Of a stretch of DNA of 64,000 nucleotides, positions 7,927-16,663 are shown one piece after another. The notes beneath the pieces are model-generated. The model was not told the origin of the DNA. It made no database searches and saw only the letters and a program-made list of their open reading frames with translations. The stretch comes from JADKCL01 sp031424495. GTDB lineage: Bacteria > Bacteroidota > Bacteroidia > J057 > JADKCL01. Location: contig JANPHP010000343.1 of NCBI GenBank assembly GCA_031424495.1, positions 15,617 to 79,616 of the forward strand. Direction: 5' to 3'. A program made the translations under genes and the position numbers. Every line of letters starts with the position of its first letter. Position 1 is the first letter of the stretch.

Positions 7927-8456
7927 AAACGATTTCAGCTAAATTTTTGAAAGACGCCTTTTGGGCGGTGCAGCGCTGCAAAACGATAGGGTGGACGCGT
8001 TTTTTCTGAAAATTAATGAAGTGATTTCATTGTCAATGCATTAAGATTGAAATTTCAGGCGTCCTGACCTCGTGTAAACTAATTGGGATGAATTGGACTA
8101 ATGATTTGCAATGAAGCTTTCGCCCCTGCAGGGCTTGTTTTTCATGCATGTCGCAAGCGATGGGCCTTGCCCATCGCTGATTGCTTGTGCCCTTACAGGG
8201 CTGTTGAGCTGGCCAACAGCCCTGTAAGGGCATAAGCCACCAGCATAGGGCAAAGCCCTATGCACCCCAGCCGACATGTTATCATCCAGCCCTGTAAGGG
8301 CGAAAGCAAAAGAGTAGTAGTTGACAGGCACTCCCGCGACAGCATGATTGTATGCGATCTTGAGAAATCAACGTGATTTCTGATTGCGGGAATCGCGCTT
8401 TTTGACCACAATTTCGGGGATATGTCAGGAGTTCTGAATGTACACAGCATGGATTG
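7927..8456. other. Gene-free spacer with palindromic repeat cluster
   Basis: About 530 bp without a credible gene; the open frames here run through palindromes. The main content is the inverted-repeat element at 8116-8307, annotated separately. Nothing was seen in 7927-8110 or 8308-8456. Confidence 0.6.
8116..8307. repeat. Composite inverted-repeat element of nested hairpins
   Basis: The outer 19-nt arms (8116-8134 and 8289-8307) are inverted copies with two mismatches. Inside are a 9-bp hairpin at 8156-8178, a perfect 19-bp hairpin with a 7-nt loop at 8188-8232, and a 9-bp hairpin with an AAA loop at 8243-8263. Core words such as GCCCTGTAAGGGC and GCCCCTGCAGGGC recur. The left and right halves are diverged inverted copies of each other, centred on the 19-bp stem. 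This looks like a non-autonomous palindromic repeat (REP/MITE-like), not coding DNA. Confidence 0.8.
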
Positions 8457-8771
8457 TCATTGTGCCTTCAGCTCCACGATCTCACCGCTACTAAAGCTGC
8501 TGAAGGAGCGCTTGCAATCTGCGTAACCCTCCTTCGAGAAATTGATCACGACCCTCGGGCAACCGAATAGTCCTCCCGAAATGCCACGGTACCCAAATTG
8601 CCCAGTCGAGTCGGTTTCCATCCGATGGGTATAGGCGGATTTTATGTGGATACTCACACCCGTCAATGGCTGATGGGTGGCGCTGTCGCGTACGGTGCCC
8701 GAGACAGATTGGATGCAGTCGCAGGCGGTGAGGGCTAGGCAGCCGATGGTCAATAAGACGATTTTTTTCAT
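8457..8771 (-). CDS. Lipoprotein with carboxypeptidase-regulatory-like domain
   Basis: 104 residues. The type II signal peptide MKKIVLLTIGCLALTACDC has a lipobox (LTAC), with lipidation predicted at Cys17. The rest is one CarboxypepD_reg-like beta sandwich: VSGTVRDSATHQPLTGVSIH, then TDSTGQFGYRGIS, then VVINFSKEGY. Such domains occur as stand-alone lipoproteins or as TonB-receptor plugs in Bacteroidota; here the domain is alone. No catalytic residues. Confidence 0.8.
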   Translation of the reverse strand: MKKIVLLTIGCLALTACDCIQSVSGTVRDSATHQPLTGVSIHIKSAYTHRMETDSTGQFGYRGISGGLFGCPRVVINFSKEGYADCKRSFSSFSSGEIVELKAQ

Positions 8772-8830
8772 GCTGCAACGATCATTTTCAAGAATGGGCT
8801 ATTCCCAAGTCGGGTGGGGCCTCCTAAATC

Positions 8831-9280
8831 TCAAAGTGTTTTCTGGAAACAAACGCTGCTCGCGACCTCCGCATACTGCCCAAAATTGGGGATGCGCGCA
8901 TAACCACGTTTTGTATAGAGCGCGATCGCCTCCGGCTGCCGGATACCCGTTTCCAGAATGCAAGCGGCGTAGCTCAGCTCCCTGACCCAAGTTTCCAATG
9001 TGGCGAGCACCTGTGAGGCGATGCCCTGGCCACGGTGGTCGGGCAAGACATACATGCGCTTGATTTCCATCACGCCCGGCGCATATTCCTTGAATGCGCC
9101 GCAGCCCACGGGGACGGCATCGACGTAACAAACTACCGTGTGTTTGATGTGGTCGAGCTTGTTGTACTGGGCAAAAAATGCGTGCTCCTCGCCGTCGCGG
9201 ATGCGCAAGTCTTGGTCGAGCAGGGCGACAAGCCCTTGGAAGTCAGTGTTTTCGGAATTGGTTCTGAGCAGGGTAATCAT
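8831..9280 (-). CDS. GNAT-family N-acetyltransferase
   Basis: 149 residues from MITLLRTNSEN. Acetyl-CoA-dependent acetylation of an unknown amine. Motif A is GVMEIKRMYVLPDHRGQGIA, with the pyrophosphate-binding R-G-Q-G-I-A. Motif B is ACILETGIRQPEAIALYTKRGY. Upstream in-frame Met codons exist, but this start sits at the first beta strand of the fold. On the minus strand a TATCTTTT box, one base off the -7 consensus, ends 4 nt before this ATG. Downstream partner: none. Confidence 0.9.
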   Translation of the reverse strand: MITLLRTNSENTDFQGLVALLDQDLRIRDGEEHAFFAQYNKLDHIKHTVVCYVDAVPVGCGAFKEYAPGVMEIKRMYVLPDHRGQGIASQVLATLETWVRELSYAACILETGIRQPEAIALYTKRGYARIPNFGQYAEVASSVCFQKTL

Positions 9281-9335
9281 GCCCAAAAGATAACGCATCA
9301 TCGGCAATCTTGAAAACGATGTTTGCAGGAGTGGC

Positions 9336-10355
9336 CTAGGCTCCGCCCGTGACAAAGATGTCGTTCAATTCAGCATAGCGCCGCACGAGGGCTTGGACAA
9401 AGCGCTTCAAATAGGCTTCGCTCAAAAAGGAATTGGACCAGTTTTCATAGCGGCGGCATTGCACGCCGAGGTAAAAGAAATAGAGGCTGAGGCCCAATTG
9501 CGGAAGCAAGCGTTGTTCCTCGGGGTCGATCGCGGTGACGGATGTGTAACCCGCCATGAAATGATCGATTTTGGAAGCAACTTGCTCGGCGTCGCGCTCG
9601 ACATTGTGGAGTTGCAAGACGTAGTAGGCAATGTCCATGCACAACCATCCATTCCCACAAAAGTCAAAATCAAATAGCGTCACATTCCCCGCCGCATCCA
9701 CATTCAGATTGTCGACCCAAATATCCAAATGCACGGCCCCAACGCGTATTTGGTCCAAGCTAACGGTACCCAGATCGGCTAGCAGGCGTTGTTGCAATGC
9801 CTTGAGGTAAGTCATTTCCTCCGCATCGGCAGACAAGTATCGCCCGATTTCCAGTAGCGGATCAATCAGCAAGACCTCGGTCGAATAGGTGGTGCGCTCC
9901 AAATGCAGATTGTGGGTGACGCTGTGCAGCTTAGCCATCAACTGACCGATCAAAAAATGCGTTTCATTCGATAGGCTGTGCAGTTTTTTGCCTGCGGCGA
10001 ATGTGAAGAGCACGCCCATGCGCGCGCCTTCGGGCGCTGCCAGCGTGTGGATGTAAGCACCCTCGCGGTCCGCGAGCGCATGCGACACGGGCACATGCTG
10101 CGCATGGAGCAAATTCAGCAGCCTGATTTCCTCCAGAATTTCCGCCTGCGTGCGCCAATTCAGGCTGTAGACGCGGTAGACATATTGCTGCGCCGCATCC
10201 TCGACCAGGTAGGTGTCGTTGATACCCGAGCGGATGAGCTTGCAAGCGACCGCGCCATTTAATGCGTAATGCGCCTGCAAATAAGCGGCGAGGTGGCTTG
10301 CCGAGAGGTTGGAATGCGAGACGGGAAAGGGTTGCATGGAAAATGGATCGGGCAT
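9336..10355 (-). CDS. Aminoglycoside-phosphotransferase-fold small-molecule kinase
   Basis: 339 residues from MPDPFSMQPF; a Met six codons later is equally possible. APH/choline-kinase fold: ATP-lobe SGINDTYLVEDAAQQYVYRVY, catalytic loop VHLDIWVDNL (H-x-D-x4-N) and the metal-binding FDFDFCG. The N-terminal SGINDTY resembles homoserine kinase ThrB-like/APH proteins that start with NxxY. Real substrates in this family include homoserine, choline, methylthioribose and antibiotics, and cannot be read from sequence. It lies 38 nt behind the next upstream gene, probably in one transcript. Confidence 0.85.
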   Translation of the reverse strand: MPDPFSMQPFPVSHSNLSASHLAAYLQAHYALNGAVACKLIRSGINDTYLVEDAAQQYVYRVYSLNWRTQAEILEEIRLLNLLHAQHVPVSHALADREGAYIHTLAAPEGARMGVLFTFAAGKKLHSLSNETHFLIGQLMAKLHSVTHNLHLERTTYSTEVLLIDPLLEIGRYLSADAEEMTYLKALQQRLLADLGTVSLDQIRVGAVHLDIWVDNLNVDAAGNVTLFDFDFCGNGWLCMDIAYYVLQLHNVERDAEQVASKIDHFMAGYTSVTAIDPEEQRLLPQLGLSLYFFYLGVQCRRYENWSNSFLSEAYLKRFVQALVRRYAELNDIFVTGGA

Positions 10356-10393
10356 TTCAGGCTGACAATTGACTTCGCACGACGGACTTCGAA

Positions 10394-11008
10394 CTAGGCA
10401 ATCTGCACAATGCGAGCGCCCTTGCACAGCGGATAGGTGTCGACAAGCCCTTGGATCGCGCGTTTCATTGCCTCAAAAGAATCGCCATATACATAGATCG
10501 CCGTCTCAGCCGGTCCCTGCCAATACCTGAGCACATCCGACTCGTCTCCAGTCAGCCGCTTGACCTCGGCCAAGACATAGTTGGAATCACAGGTTTGGTA
10601 GGTCTCAGGGGACAGGTTGCGGCCATCGAGGTAGAGCGCAAGGCCCTCGCGCTTACCGATTTTAAACTCCTGTTTGGTTTTGGCGATCCACAAGCGAGAG
10701 CCCTTGGGCGCTCCTTTGGCCTCCAGCATTTGGATGATTTTTTGAAGGAGAACCGGATTGACCTCGTCTGAAAAAACGTGGATGTCGACATCGCAACCTG
10801 TGATTTCGCCATGTTCAGAGGTCATCGTGCCGCCGCCATTCACCTCGCCCAGGCCACCGGCTTGCAGCATCTCGTCCACCGGATCTTCATACAATTCGCC
10901 CCTGTCGATGGGCAAGATGCGGTCATTGAGCGACGCAACGATCATCGTATCGCTAGGGATCGGTGCCGGGTTTTCCTTCTTGCCAAATAGCCGCTTGAAT
11001 AGACTCAT
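10394..11008 (-). CDS. Conserved hypothetical protein
   Basis: 204 residues, soluble, starting MSLFKRLFGKKENP, a basic amphipathic start seen in several membrane-associated cytosolic proteins. The rest is alpha/beta with GAPKGSRLWI and a C-terminal YVYGDSFEAMKRAIQGLVDTYPL. I do not recognise a family. It precedes the kinase gene on the same strand. Confidence 0.7.
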   Translation of the reverse strand: MSLFKRLFGKKENPAPIPSDTMIVASLNDRILPIDRGELYEDPVDEMLQAGGLGEVNGGGTMTSEHGEITGCDVDIHVFSDEVNPVLLQKIIQMLEAKGAPKGSRLWIAKTKQEFKIGKREGLALYLDGRNLSPETYQTCDSNYVLAEVKRLTGDESDVLRYWQGPAETAIYVYGDSFEAMKRAIQGLVDTYPLCKGARIVQIA

Positions 11009-11140
11009 CGATCTTGTACTTTTTGGGGAATGACGAACATGCTAACTCCTGCTGAGGAAGGCTTGCAGCCGCAAGGTAAAAGTTTTGTTCCAGAATTGGG
11101 GTGGTAGGAGCAGTTGCCGACTTCTCGGGAAATGCAAAAC

Positions 11141-12043
11141 CTACACAGCCCGCAAAGCCGCGAGCTTTCCAAACAATTCCTTTTCCTCCTCAGTGAGTTG
11201 GGTCGGCATAACAATTTGAAATGTGATGTACAAGTCCCCGAATTCGCCTTCTTTTTTGTACTTGGGAAAGCCTTTTCCTTTGAGTTTGACCTTCGAGCCA
11301 TTGGGGGTCTCGGGGGCAATCTTGAGTTTGACCTTGCCGTCGAATGTGTCGACCATCATGTCGCCACCGAGGATGGCCTTGTACAGGTCGAGGTCGGTGG
11401 TAACGTGGAGGTTGTCGCCGTCGAGCTTGAACTTGGTGGTGTTTTCGATGCGAAATGTGAGCAAGAGGTCGCCGTTGGGGCCGCCATTGGCGCCCTCGCC
11501 CCCGATTCCCGGGATTTTGACTACCTGACCGTCCTTGACGCCGGCCGGGATCGTGATGCGGATGCTTTGACCGTTGATCGTGAGGGTGCGCTTCTCGGTT
11601 TTGAAAACCTCGTCGAGGCGCAAATGCAGCTCCGCTTGCGCGTCTTGCCCCTTGTATCGGCCTTGCCTTCCCCTGCCTCCTCCGCCACCTGCTCCGCCAA
11701 ATAGTGACTCAAAGAAATCAGAGAATCCGCCGCCGTTGCCGCCGAAATCAGCACCTGTAAAGTTGCCGCCGACCTGCCCGCCGCGCTGTTGCTTGCGGGC
11801 GCGCTCGATCTCGTCGGCATGTTTCCAATCCTTGCCGTAGTCGTCATACTTCTTGCGGTTTTCAGGATGGCTTAAAACCTCGTTGGCTTCGTTGATTTCC
11901 TTGAACTTGGTCTCGGCGGCCTTGTTGTTGGGGTTCAGGTCGGGGTGGTATTTGCGCGCGAGCTTGCGGTAGGCTTTTTTGATCTCGTCTACCGATGCCT
12001 GCTTATCGACTCCCAATACTGCGTAATAATCTATGAATGCCAT
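11141..12043 (-). CDS. DnaJ-class co-chaperone without zinc finger (CbpA-like)
   Basis: 300 residues. The J-domain is at residues 5-70 with the HPD motif in KYHPDLNPNN, which stimulates DnaK ATPase. A Gly/Phe-rich linker follows (GGNGGGFSDFFESLFGGAGGGGGRGR), then two DnaJ C-terminal beta-sandwich domains (GKVKLKIAPETPNGSKVKLK). There are no CxxCxGxG zinc-finger repeats, so it is a type II J-protein, matching CbpA in length and order. It probably presents misfolded clients to Hsp70. It is a single gene with a 280-bp upstream spacer in which I see nothing else. Confidence 0.92.
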   Translation of the reverse strand: MAFIDYYAVLGVDKQASVDEIKKAYRKLARKYHPDLNPNNKAAETKFKEINEANEVLSHPENRKKYDDYGKDWKHADEIERARKQQRGGQVGGNFTGADFGGNGGGFSDFFESLFGGAGGGGGRGRQGRYKGQDAQAELHLRLDEVFKTEKRTLTINGQSIRITIPAGVKDGQVVKIPGIGGEGANGGPNGDLLLTFRIENTTKFKLDGDNLHVTTDLDLYKAILGGDMMVDTFDGKVKLKIAPETPNGSKVKLKGKGFPKYKKEGEFGDLYITFQIVMPTQLTEEEKELFGKLAALRAV

Positions 12044-12323
12044 TGAATTTCCTCTATCAAATTTTATCAGTCGTCAACGCTGTGCAAGCCAGCTTAGAAA
12101 TGCCATGCCGCGGGCAGCAATATCGTGAATGTTCGTGCAAATTTACGGTAATCGCGTGCGGAATGGGTACAAAACTGAGTGATGTCATCCGAGAGGAACG
12201 GGTGGCTTTACTTTTCCTGTCGGCGGTCATCTTTTGCGGCGAGCAACTTGGCCTTGGGTCGGATGGAATACAGGATGCAACTGCGAAACAGTCATTGGGC
12301 GAAAAATTCCGCACGGCAGAAGC

Positions 12324-12845
12324 TTATTCTTTGACCGGAAGCAATTCAAAACCCTCCATGCCGACTACCCATCCACTGGCCACCTTGCCGGCGTCTTTGA
12401 GTTTGAGCAGGTATTTCTTGCCGCTGTAGCTGATGTCCATTTCGATGTTGGCGAGTTCGTTGTCGGGGCCTTGCCAAGTCTCGCAGCGGATGTCGCCTAG
12501 CTTGGCCTTGGACAAAACGACGCCATCGCGCGATGCGTGGTCAGAAGTGGACTCGTAGGACTTTGTGGCCGCATCCAAAAACTCGCCTATGATGAGTTTC
12601 ATTTCCGCCTTGAAGGCCTTCAGCTCATCCTCGGGCATGTCGGCGGTCGCCAAATAGCTCTCCAGATCACTTTCCTGCGGAATGATCATTTTGAGACCTG
12701 CGGCATCTTGGTGACGCAAAATTTTGAATATCGTCTTCCCGAGCTTTTTGGGTGAGCTGTGGTTGTAAGACGAAATGCATCCGGTAGCCGCCGCGAGCAG
12801 GAGGATAATGAAGAGGCTCCGCAAGGATAATGCGATAGATTTCAT
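12324..12845 (-). CDS. Lipoprotein of unknown function
   Basis: 173 residues. A type II signal peptide is followed by the lipobox AATGC (Cys at about residue 23), then a helical N-terminal half (KAFKAEMKLIIGEFLDAATK) and a beta-rich end (NIEMDISYSGKKYLLKLKD). No domain recognised. It starts 3 nt after the cytochrome stop, so it is probably translated from the same mRNA and may be a partner in the same envelope compartment. Confidence 0.8.
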   Translation of the reverse strand: MKSIALSLRSLFIILLLAAATGCISSYNHSSPKKLGKTIFKILRHQDAAGLKMIIPQESDLESYLATADMPEDELKAFKAEMKLIIGEFLDAATKSYESTSDHASRDGVVLSKAKLGDIRCETWQGPDNELANIEMDISYSGKKYLLKLKDAGKVASGWVVGMEGFELLPVKE

Positions 12846-12848
12846 GGC

Positions 12849-13895
12849 TCAGATGTCGCCCGAAAAGAAGTAGGCGCGCAAATCTTCTACCTGCGCATTG
12901 CTCATGCGCTCAGCGGTGTAGTTGGGCATATAGGCTCGGTGGCCGGTGTCGGCGTAGGTGCCGTGGCGCACGATTTCATAAAGCGAGAGATGGCCTTTGC
13001 TTTTGAGGTGCTCGCGAAACATGCTCAGCGAGACTTTGCCATTGTCGAGCTTGAGGTAGTTGCTCGGCCCCTGCTCATCGTGGCACATCAAGCAACTGTT
13101 GTCATAGATCAATCGTCCGCGCTTTGCGTCGGGCTTGCGATCGATTGCATAGCCCTTGCCTTTGTCTTCGGGTGCCTCGACAAATGTCGCTGGCGATCCC
13201 GAACGATAATAGGTGTGCAACCATTTGGCCATGGCAGGATTGGGGCCCTTGCCTTCGGCTTCGCGCAGTTTTTTCCAGTCATCGGCGCTCAAGCGCAAAT
13301 CGCCAAGCTTGTATTCAATCGACCAGTAATAGCTCAGCATAGCCTTCATTTCCCATGGCGTGAAGTCGCGGCCTTGGCTGCAGACGGTCGCACACAGGTG
13401 AATCGCATATTCTAAGCTGTTGTAGGCAGGCTTCACGAGGTCGCCATATTTTTTGAGGTAATCGTCGTTGTACCAGCTCGATTTGTTCACTGTGCCATAC
13501 ATGGTCGTCGCGGGAAGGAATGCCATGCGGTTTTTGAGCACGTAATCGAGGCGCAGATCGGGATCGCTCACACGCAAATCTGGATCTTCTTGAGCCGAGT
13601 TGTGACAGTTGTTGCAGGTGAAGTGTCGGCTTTGTAGACGAATGTTTTTCCCATCGGCACCCACGGTCGTGCCGGTAAAAAAGATTTCCTTGCCTTTTTG
13701 TGCTAACTCGGGCGTCATATCTGCTGGACGATGTTTCGGGTCAGGCTCGCCCAAGGCGCGCAAGACCTCAGAGACCGGAGTATTTTTGTCCCATTGTGAT
13801 GCTGGCGGCAAGTCGGTGGAGCGCAAATAGCGCGTGGCGGTCAGGCCCAAACCGAGCGCGACGATCCCTATGAGAAATACAATGTGACGTTTCAT
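12849..13895 (-). CDS. Diheme c-type cytochrome
   Basis: 348 residues with an N-terminal signal-anchor helix (residues 4-20), so periplasmic and possibly membrane tethered. Two heme-c sites: CNNCH at residues 94-98 and CLMCH at 268-272, each in its own cytochrome-c fold. Methionines near the C-terminus (HRAYMPNYTAERMS) are candidate distal ligands. Two further Cys in HLCATVCSQGRD could form a disulfide. SoxA-like or peroxidase-like diheme proteins have a similar layout, but no diagnostic residue fixes the role. It leads a two-gene operon with a lipoprotein. Confidence 0.9.
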   Translation of the reverse strand: MKRHIVFLIGIVALGLGLTATRYLRSTDLPPASQWDKNTPVSEVLRALGEPDPKHRPADMTPELAQKGKEIFFTGTTVGADGKNIRLQSRHFTCNNCHNSAQEDPDLRVSDPDLRLDYVLKNRMAFLPATTMYGTVNKSSWYNDDYLKKYGDLVKPAYNSLEYAIHLCATVCSQGRDFTPWEMKAMLSYYWSIEYKLGDLRLSADDWKKLREAEGKGPNPAMAKWLHTYYRSGSPATFVEAPEDKGKGYAIDRKPDAKRGRLIYDNSCLMCHDEQGPSNYLKLDNGKVSLSMFREHLKSKGHLSLYEIVRHGTYADTGHRAYMPNYTAERMSNAQVEDLRAYFFSGDI

Positions 13896-13994
13896 CTTTT
13901 CAAATACGTTGTAGCCATCCGAAACTAATCAAAAATTGGGGAAAAGCATGGACTTCCTCCCAGCAGACGCAAAATTATCGCATCTGGCCAAACA

Positions 13995-15272
13995 TCAATG
14001 GCGCATGAGCAGCACCTTCTCAGTTCTCAAGACCTGCTCGTCCGACAGCAATTGTAGGAAATAGGCACCTGCGGGGATGCTACTCGCATCCAATTCAAGC
14101 GATTGGTTTTTGGCGGAGCCATCGACGGACCATGACTTCAGCGACTGCCCATTCAGATTGAGCAGCTTGAGCTCATAGTTTGCAACAACAAGACCTTGCA
14201 GTTGCACGCCAATCACCCCATTGCTAGGATTGCCGCGCAATTGCAACATCGGCGTTGTGGCGCGGGGATCGGTGGTGCCGACCGTTGTGGACACTTCAAA
14301 GTCGAGCACAACAGGAAAGTGATCGCTTGAAAGTTTCAAGTTGTTGAGTACGGTCGCATTCACGCTTGCGTTGGGTGCATGCGGGTTGCCGGGCACCCAA
14401 TAGGTGCTCGGCAGTGCACGAATGCCGTCGGTTTGGTTGAGCACGGCATTGGAAACCAAAATGTGGTCAAACCGATCGTCGAGGGCGCCGCCCGAGCCGC
14501 AGGGATTTGCGGGGCTCGACGAGGTCGCCTGTGTCATGGCAGGAAGCGTGCTGCCGTTGCTGTGCCAGTTGCCCACGAGGTTCAGTACATCGTTGAGTTT
14601 GCAATCGGCATTGGAATGGGCGATCATATTTTGAAATGAGGCCGCGGTAGAACCGTCCAAGTTAAAATCGCCCTGCACGATAAAATTGCCGCTACGCCCC
14701 AATCCATCTAGGAAATTCATGATGTCGGCAGTTTGCACTTGACGAGTATTTTCATCGGATGCATGCAAATGCACCTGAATGACCTCCAAAAACGTGGTGT
14801 CGCCCGTGGCGAGCCCCGGGCCTTTGTGGTAAAATTTGTAGTAGTTGATGTCGCGCAGCGTCAAGGTAGGCTCTGGAACCACGGCTTGCATTGCCAGTCC
14901 AAATTTGTCGCTGTTGTAGTACATGCAATTGGCGACGTCTTGGCTGTTGTTGAATGTCATCGTTGTGGTGCGATAGGCGGGGTTCACGTTTTGCAACACG
15001 TTGATGAGCAAATTGTTGGCGGGGCTGGTCGGTCCAGCGAAAGGGCCTATTTCATTTACCCCAAAGATGTCTGGCCGTGTCGTGCTCAAGATGCTTGTGA
15101 GGTAAGGATTCCGCGTGGTCACACCTGTGGGCGTGCAGCCGATCCCCTGAGCGCCGTAGCGCAAAAGATTGTAGGTCATCACCCTGATGGTGTCTTGCGA
15201 CAAGGCGCTTCCAGATAGCGTCAGCACAAGCAACAAGCTCAGGCTCCACCTCCGTACAATCGTTGATTTCAT
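13995..15272 (-). CDS. Secreted endonuclease/exonuclease/phosphatase-family protein, T9SS-exported
   Basis: 425 residues from MKSTIVRRWS; signal peptide to about residue 25. The EEP nuclease fold covers residues 26-320: IRVMTYNLLRYG (metal Asn), NEIGPF (metal Glu), VQGDFNLDGS (catalytic DxN), DHILVSNAV and SSDHFPVV (catalytic Asp-His). The last 85 residues are a T9SS type A sorting domain (GNPSNGVIGVQL ... IPAGAYFLQLLSD). It is likely an extracellular DNase or phosphodiesterase that scavenges nutrients. It is divergent from the next T9SS gene across a 67-bp spacer that carries a TACTTTTG box for this gene. Confidence 0.9.
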   Translation of the reverse strand: MKSTIVRRWSLSLLLVLTLSGSALSQDTIRVMTYNLLRYGAQGIGCTPTGVTTRNPYLTSILSTTRPDIFGVNEIGPFAGPTSPANNLLINVLQNVNPAYRTTTMTFNNSQDVANCMYYNSDKFGLAMQAVVPEPTLTLRDINYYKFYHKGPGLATGDTTFLEVIQVHLHASDENTRQVQTADIMNFLDGLGRSGNFIVQGDFNLDGSTAASFQNMIAHSNADCKLNDVLNLVGNWHSNGSTLPAMTQATSSSPANPCGSGGALDDRFDHILVSNAVLNQTDGIRALPSTYWVPGNPHAPNASVNATVLNNLKLSSDHFPVVLDFEVSTTVGTTDPRATTPMLQLRGNPSNGVIGVQLQGLVVANYELKLLNLNGQSLKSWSVDGSAKNQSLELDASSIPAGAYFLQLLSDEQVLRTEKVLLMRH

Positions 15273-15296
15273 CTTGATTTCCGTCATTTACCTAGC

Positions 15297-15304
15297 CAAA
15301 AGTA
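15297..15304 (-). promoter_or_regulatory. -7 box TACTTTTG for the nuclease gene
   Basis: On the minus strand TACTTTTG fits TAnnTTTG and ends 24 nt before the ATG at 15272, inside the divergent spacer. No convincing -33 TTG was seen, so this rests on the -7 box and position. Confidence 0.45.
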
Positions 15305-15339
15305 GTGAGATATTCGGTAAAAAGCCCTATTTTTCATCT

Positions 15340-16659
15340 GTGAATGCAAATTTGAGTATCTCTCGGCAGGTGTCGAAGGTCAGTCTTTGGCTGATCGTGG
15401 GAGTGGTGATGTGCGTCGATAGCGTCTTTGCACAATGGGCTTTTTTGGGACCACAATGGCTGCTCAACGACAGCGTGAGCGGGCATGCGATCTGCCTCAA
15501 TGACCACCGACAAGTACATGTCGCCACTGCAAGTGCAGGGGCTGTGCATGTGCAGCGGTTTGATGGCACCGATTGGCTGGACTTGGGTCCTGGCTTGCCG
15601 ATCACAGGTCAACTCGCCTGTGACTTGACCATGGACCATGAAGACGAGCCATTGCTGGTAACTGCACCGCTGCTTTCGCTCTATTCGTTTGACAATGGTC
15701 ACTGGACCTCAGAGGCGCTGCCTGTGGTGCAGGGCGCACGCGGGCCACGCATTTTGGAGTCGGTGGACGAGGTGAAGTGGCTGGCGTGGTGGCAGGCAGG
15801 CAGCGTGGACAGCACCTTTGTGATGCGCGACAGTGGATCGCTTGGCTGGCAGGTGGTCGGAGCATTTGCGGGGCGCCTCAACGATGTCGCGCTCAACGAG
15901 TCTAGCCGTCCAGTTTTGCTATTGCGCGGTGCGCCTGCGCTGCGCTATTATGCACAGGGCACATGGCGCTCGCTTCCCAATTTCTACCATGCAGACCAAG
16001 AATACATCGCGCTGGCACCAGCACTCGATGGCTCAGGCTCGGGCGTTGCCGTTTTGCGGCGCGACAGCAGCAACGATCTCTCGGTGGAGCTGCTCAGCAA
16101 TGGCGCTTGGACCCAACTCGGCCCCAACGGATTTGCGTCGGGCGATTTGGCAGACCTCGCCCTGAGCCCCAACGGCGTTTTTCATGTGCTCAGCGAAGCC
16201 CATGCGGTGCAAGGGCTGCCCCAAGTGTACCGTTTTGTCGCGGGCACCTGGCAATTGCTGGGTGGGCAATATGTCTACAACAATCCAGTGAGCGCACCAC
16301 TGCTGGCTTTTGACATGGGTGCTGCCTTTGTCCTGTTTCAGGATGATGAGCAGGGCTTTCGCAACAGTGTGATGTACCTCGGCAATCCGGTAGCGACCGA
16401 TGGCTTGCCCGCCGCACCGCTCGTTAAACTGTATCCCAATCCAGCCATCGATATCGTGCACCTGCGGTTGTCAACAGCATCCGGCGGGGGTATTTTGCAC
16501 TTGAGCGATGCTTTTGGCAGGGAGATCGAGCATTGGGATGTGGCTGGGCGATCGCAAATGGATTTGGCCGTTGGTCATCTTCCGGCCGGGCGGTATTGGT
16601 TGAGTTTGCAACATCTTCATGGCCTGCCTAGCATTGGCACATTCCTCAAAATAAACTGA
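15340..16659 (+). CDS. Secreted beta-propeller-like T9SS cargo protein
   Basis: About 439 residues from a GTG at 15340. The open frame runs upstream but antisense into the nuclease gene, so a start in the divergent spacer is most likely; an exact start is uncertain. Signal peptide VSLWLIVGVVMCVDSVFAQ. The body repeats short blade-like units (FDGTDWLDLGPGLPI, FVAGTWQLLGGQYVY, SNGAWTQLGPNGFAS), as in kelch/Asp-box propellers. The C-terminus is a T9SS type A domain (LYPNPAIDIVHLRL ... LPAGRYWLSL). Function unknown; probably surface bound. It is followed after 4 nt by a phosphoesterase gene. Confidence 0.8.
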   Translation: MNANLSISRQVSKVSLWLIVGVVMCVDSVFAQWAFLGPQWLLNDSVSGHAICLNDHRQVHVATASAGAVHVQRFDGTDWLDLGPGLPITGQLACDLTMDHEDEPLLVTAPLLSLYSFDNGHWTSEALPVVQGARGPRILESVDEVKWLAWWQAGSVDSTFVMRDSGSLGWQVVGAFAGRLNDVALNESSRPVLLLRGAPALRYYAQGTWRSLPNFYHADQEYIALAPALDGSGSGVAVLRRDSSNDLSVELLSNGAWTQLGPNGFASGDLADLALSPNGVFHVLSEAHAVQGLPQVYRFVAGTWQLLGGQYVYNNPVSAPLLAFDMGAAFVLFQDDEQGFRNSVMYLGNPVATDGLPAAPLVKLYPNPAIDIVHLRLSTASGGGILHLSDAFGREIEHWDVAGRSQMDLAVGHLPAGRYWLSLQHLHGLPSIGTFLKIN

Positions 16660-16663
16660 ATCC

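Noticed and set aside
8033..8450. Small minus-strand open frames (66-85 codons)
   Set aside because: They run through the palindromic repeat and have Cys/Pro-rich nonsense composition with no start context.
12044..12323. Open frames upstream of dnaJ-like gene (85-130 codons)
   Set aside because: No conserved pattern; overlap with the neighbouring lipoprotein gene in the antisense frame.
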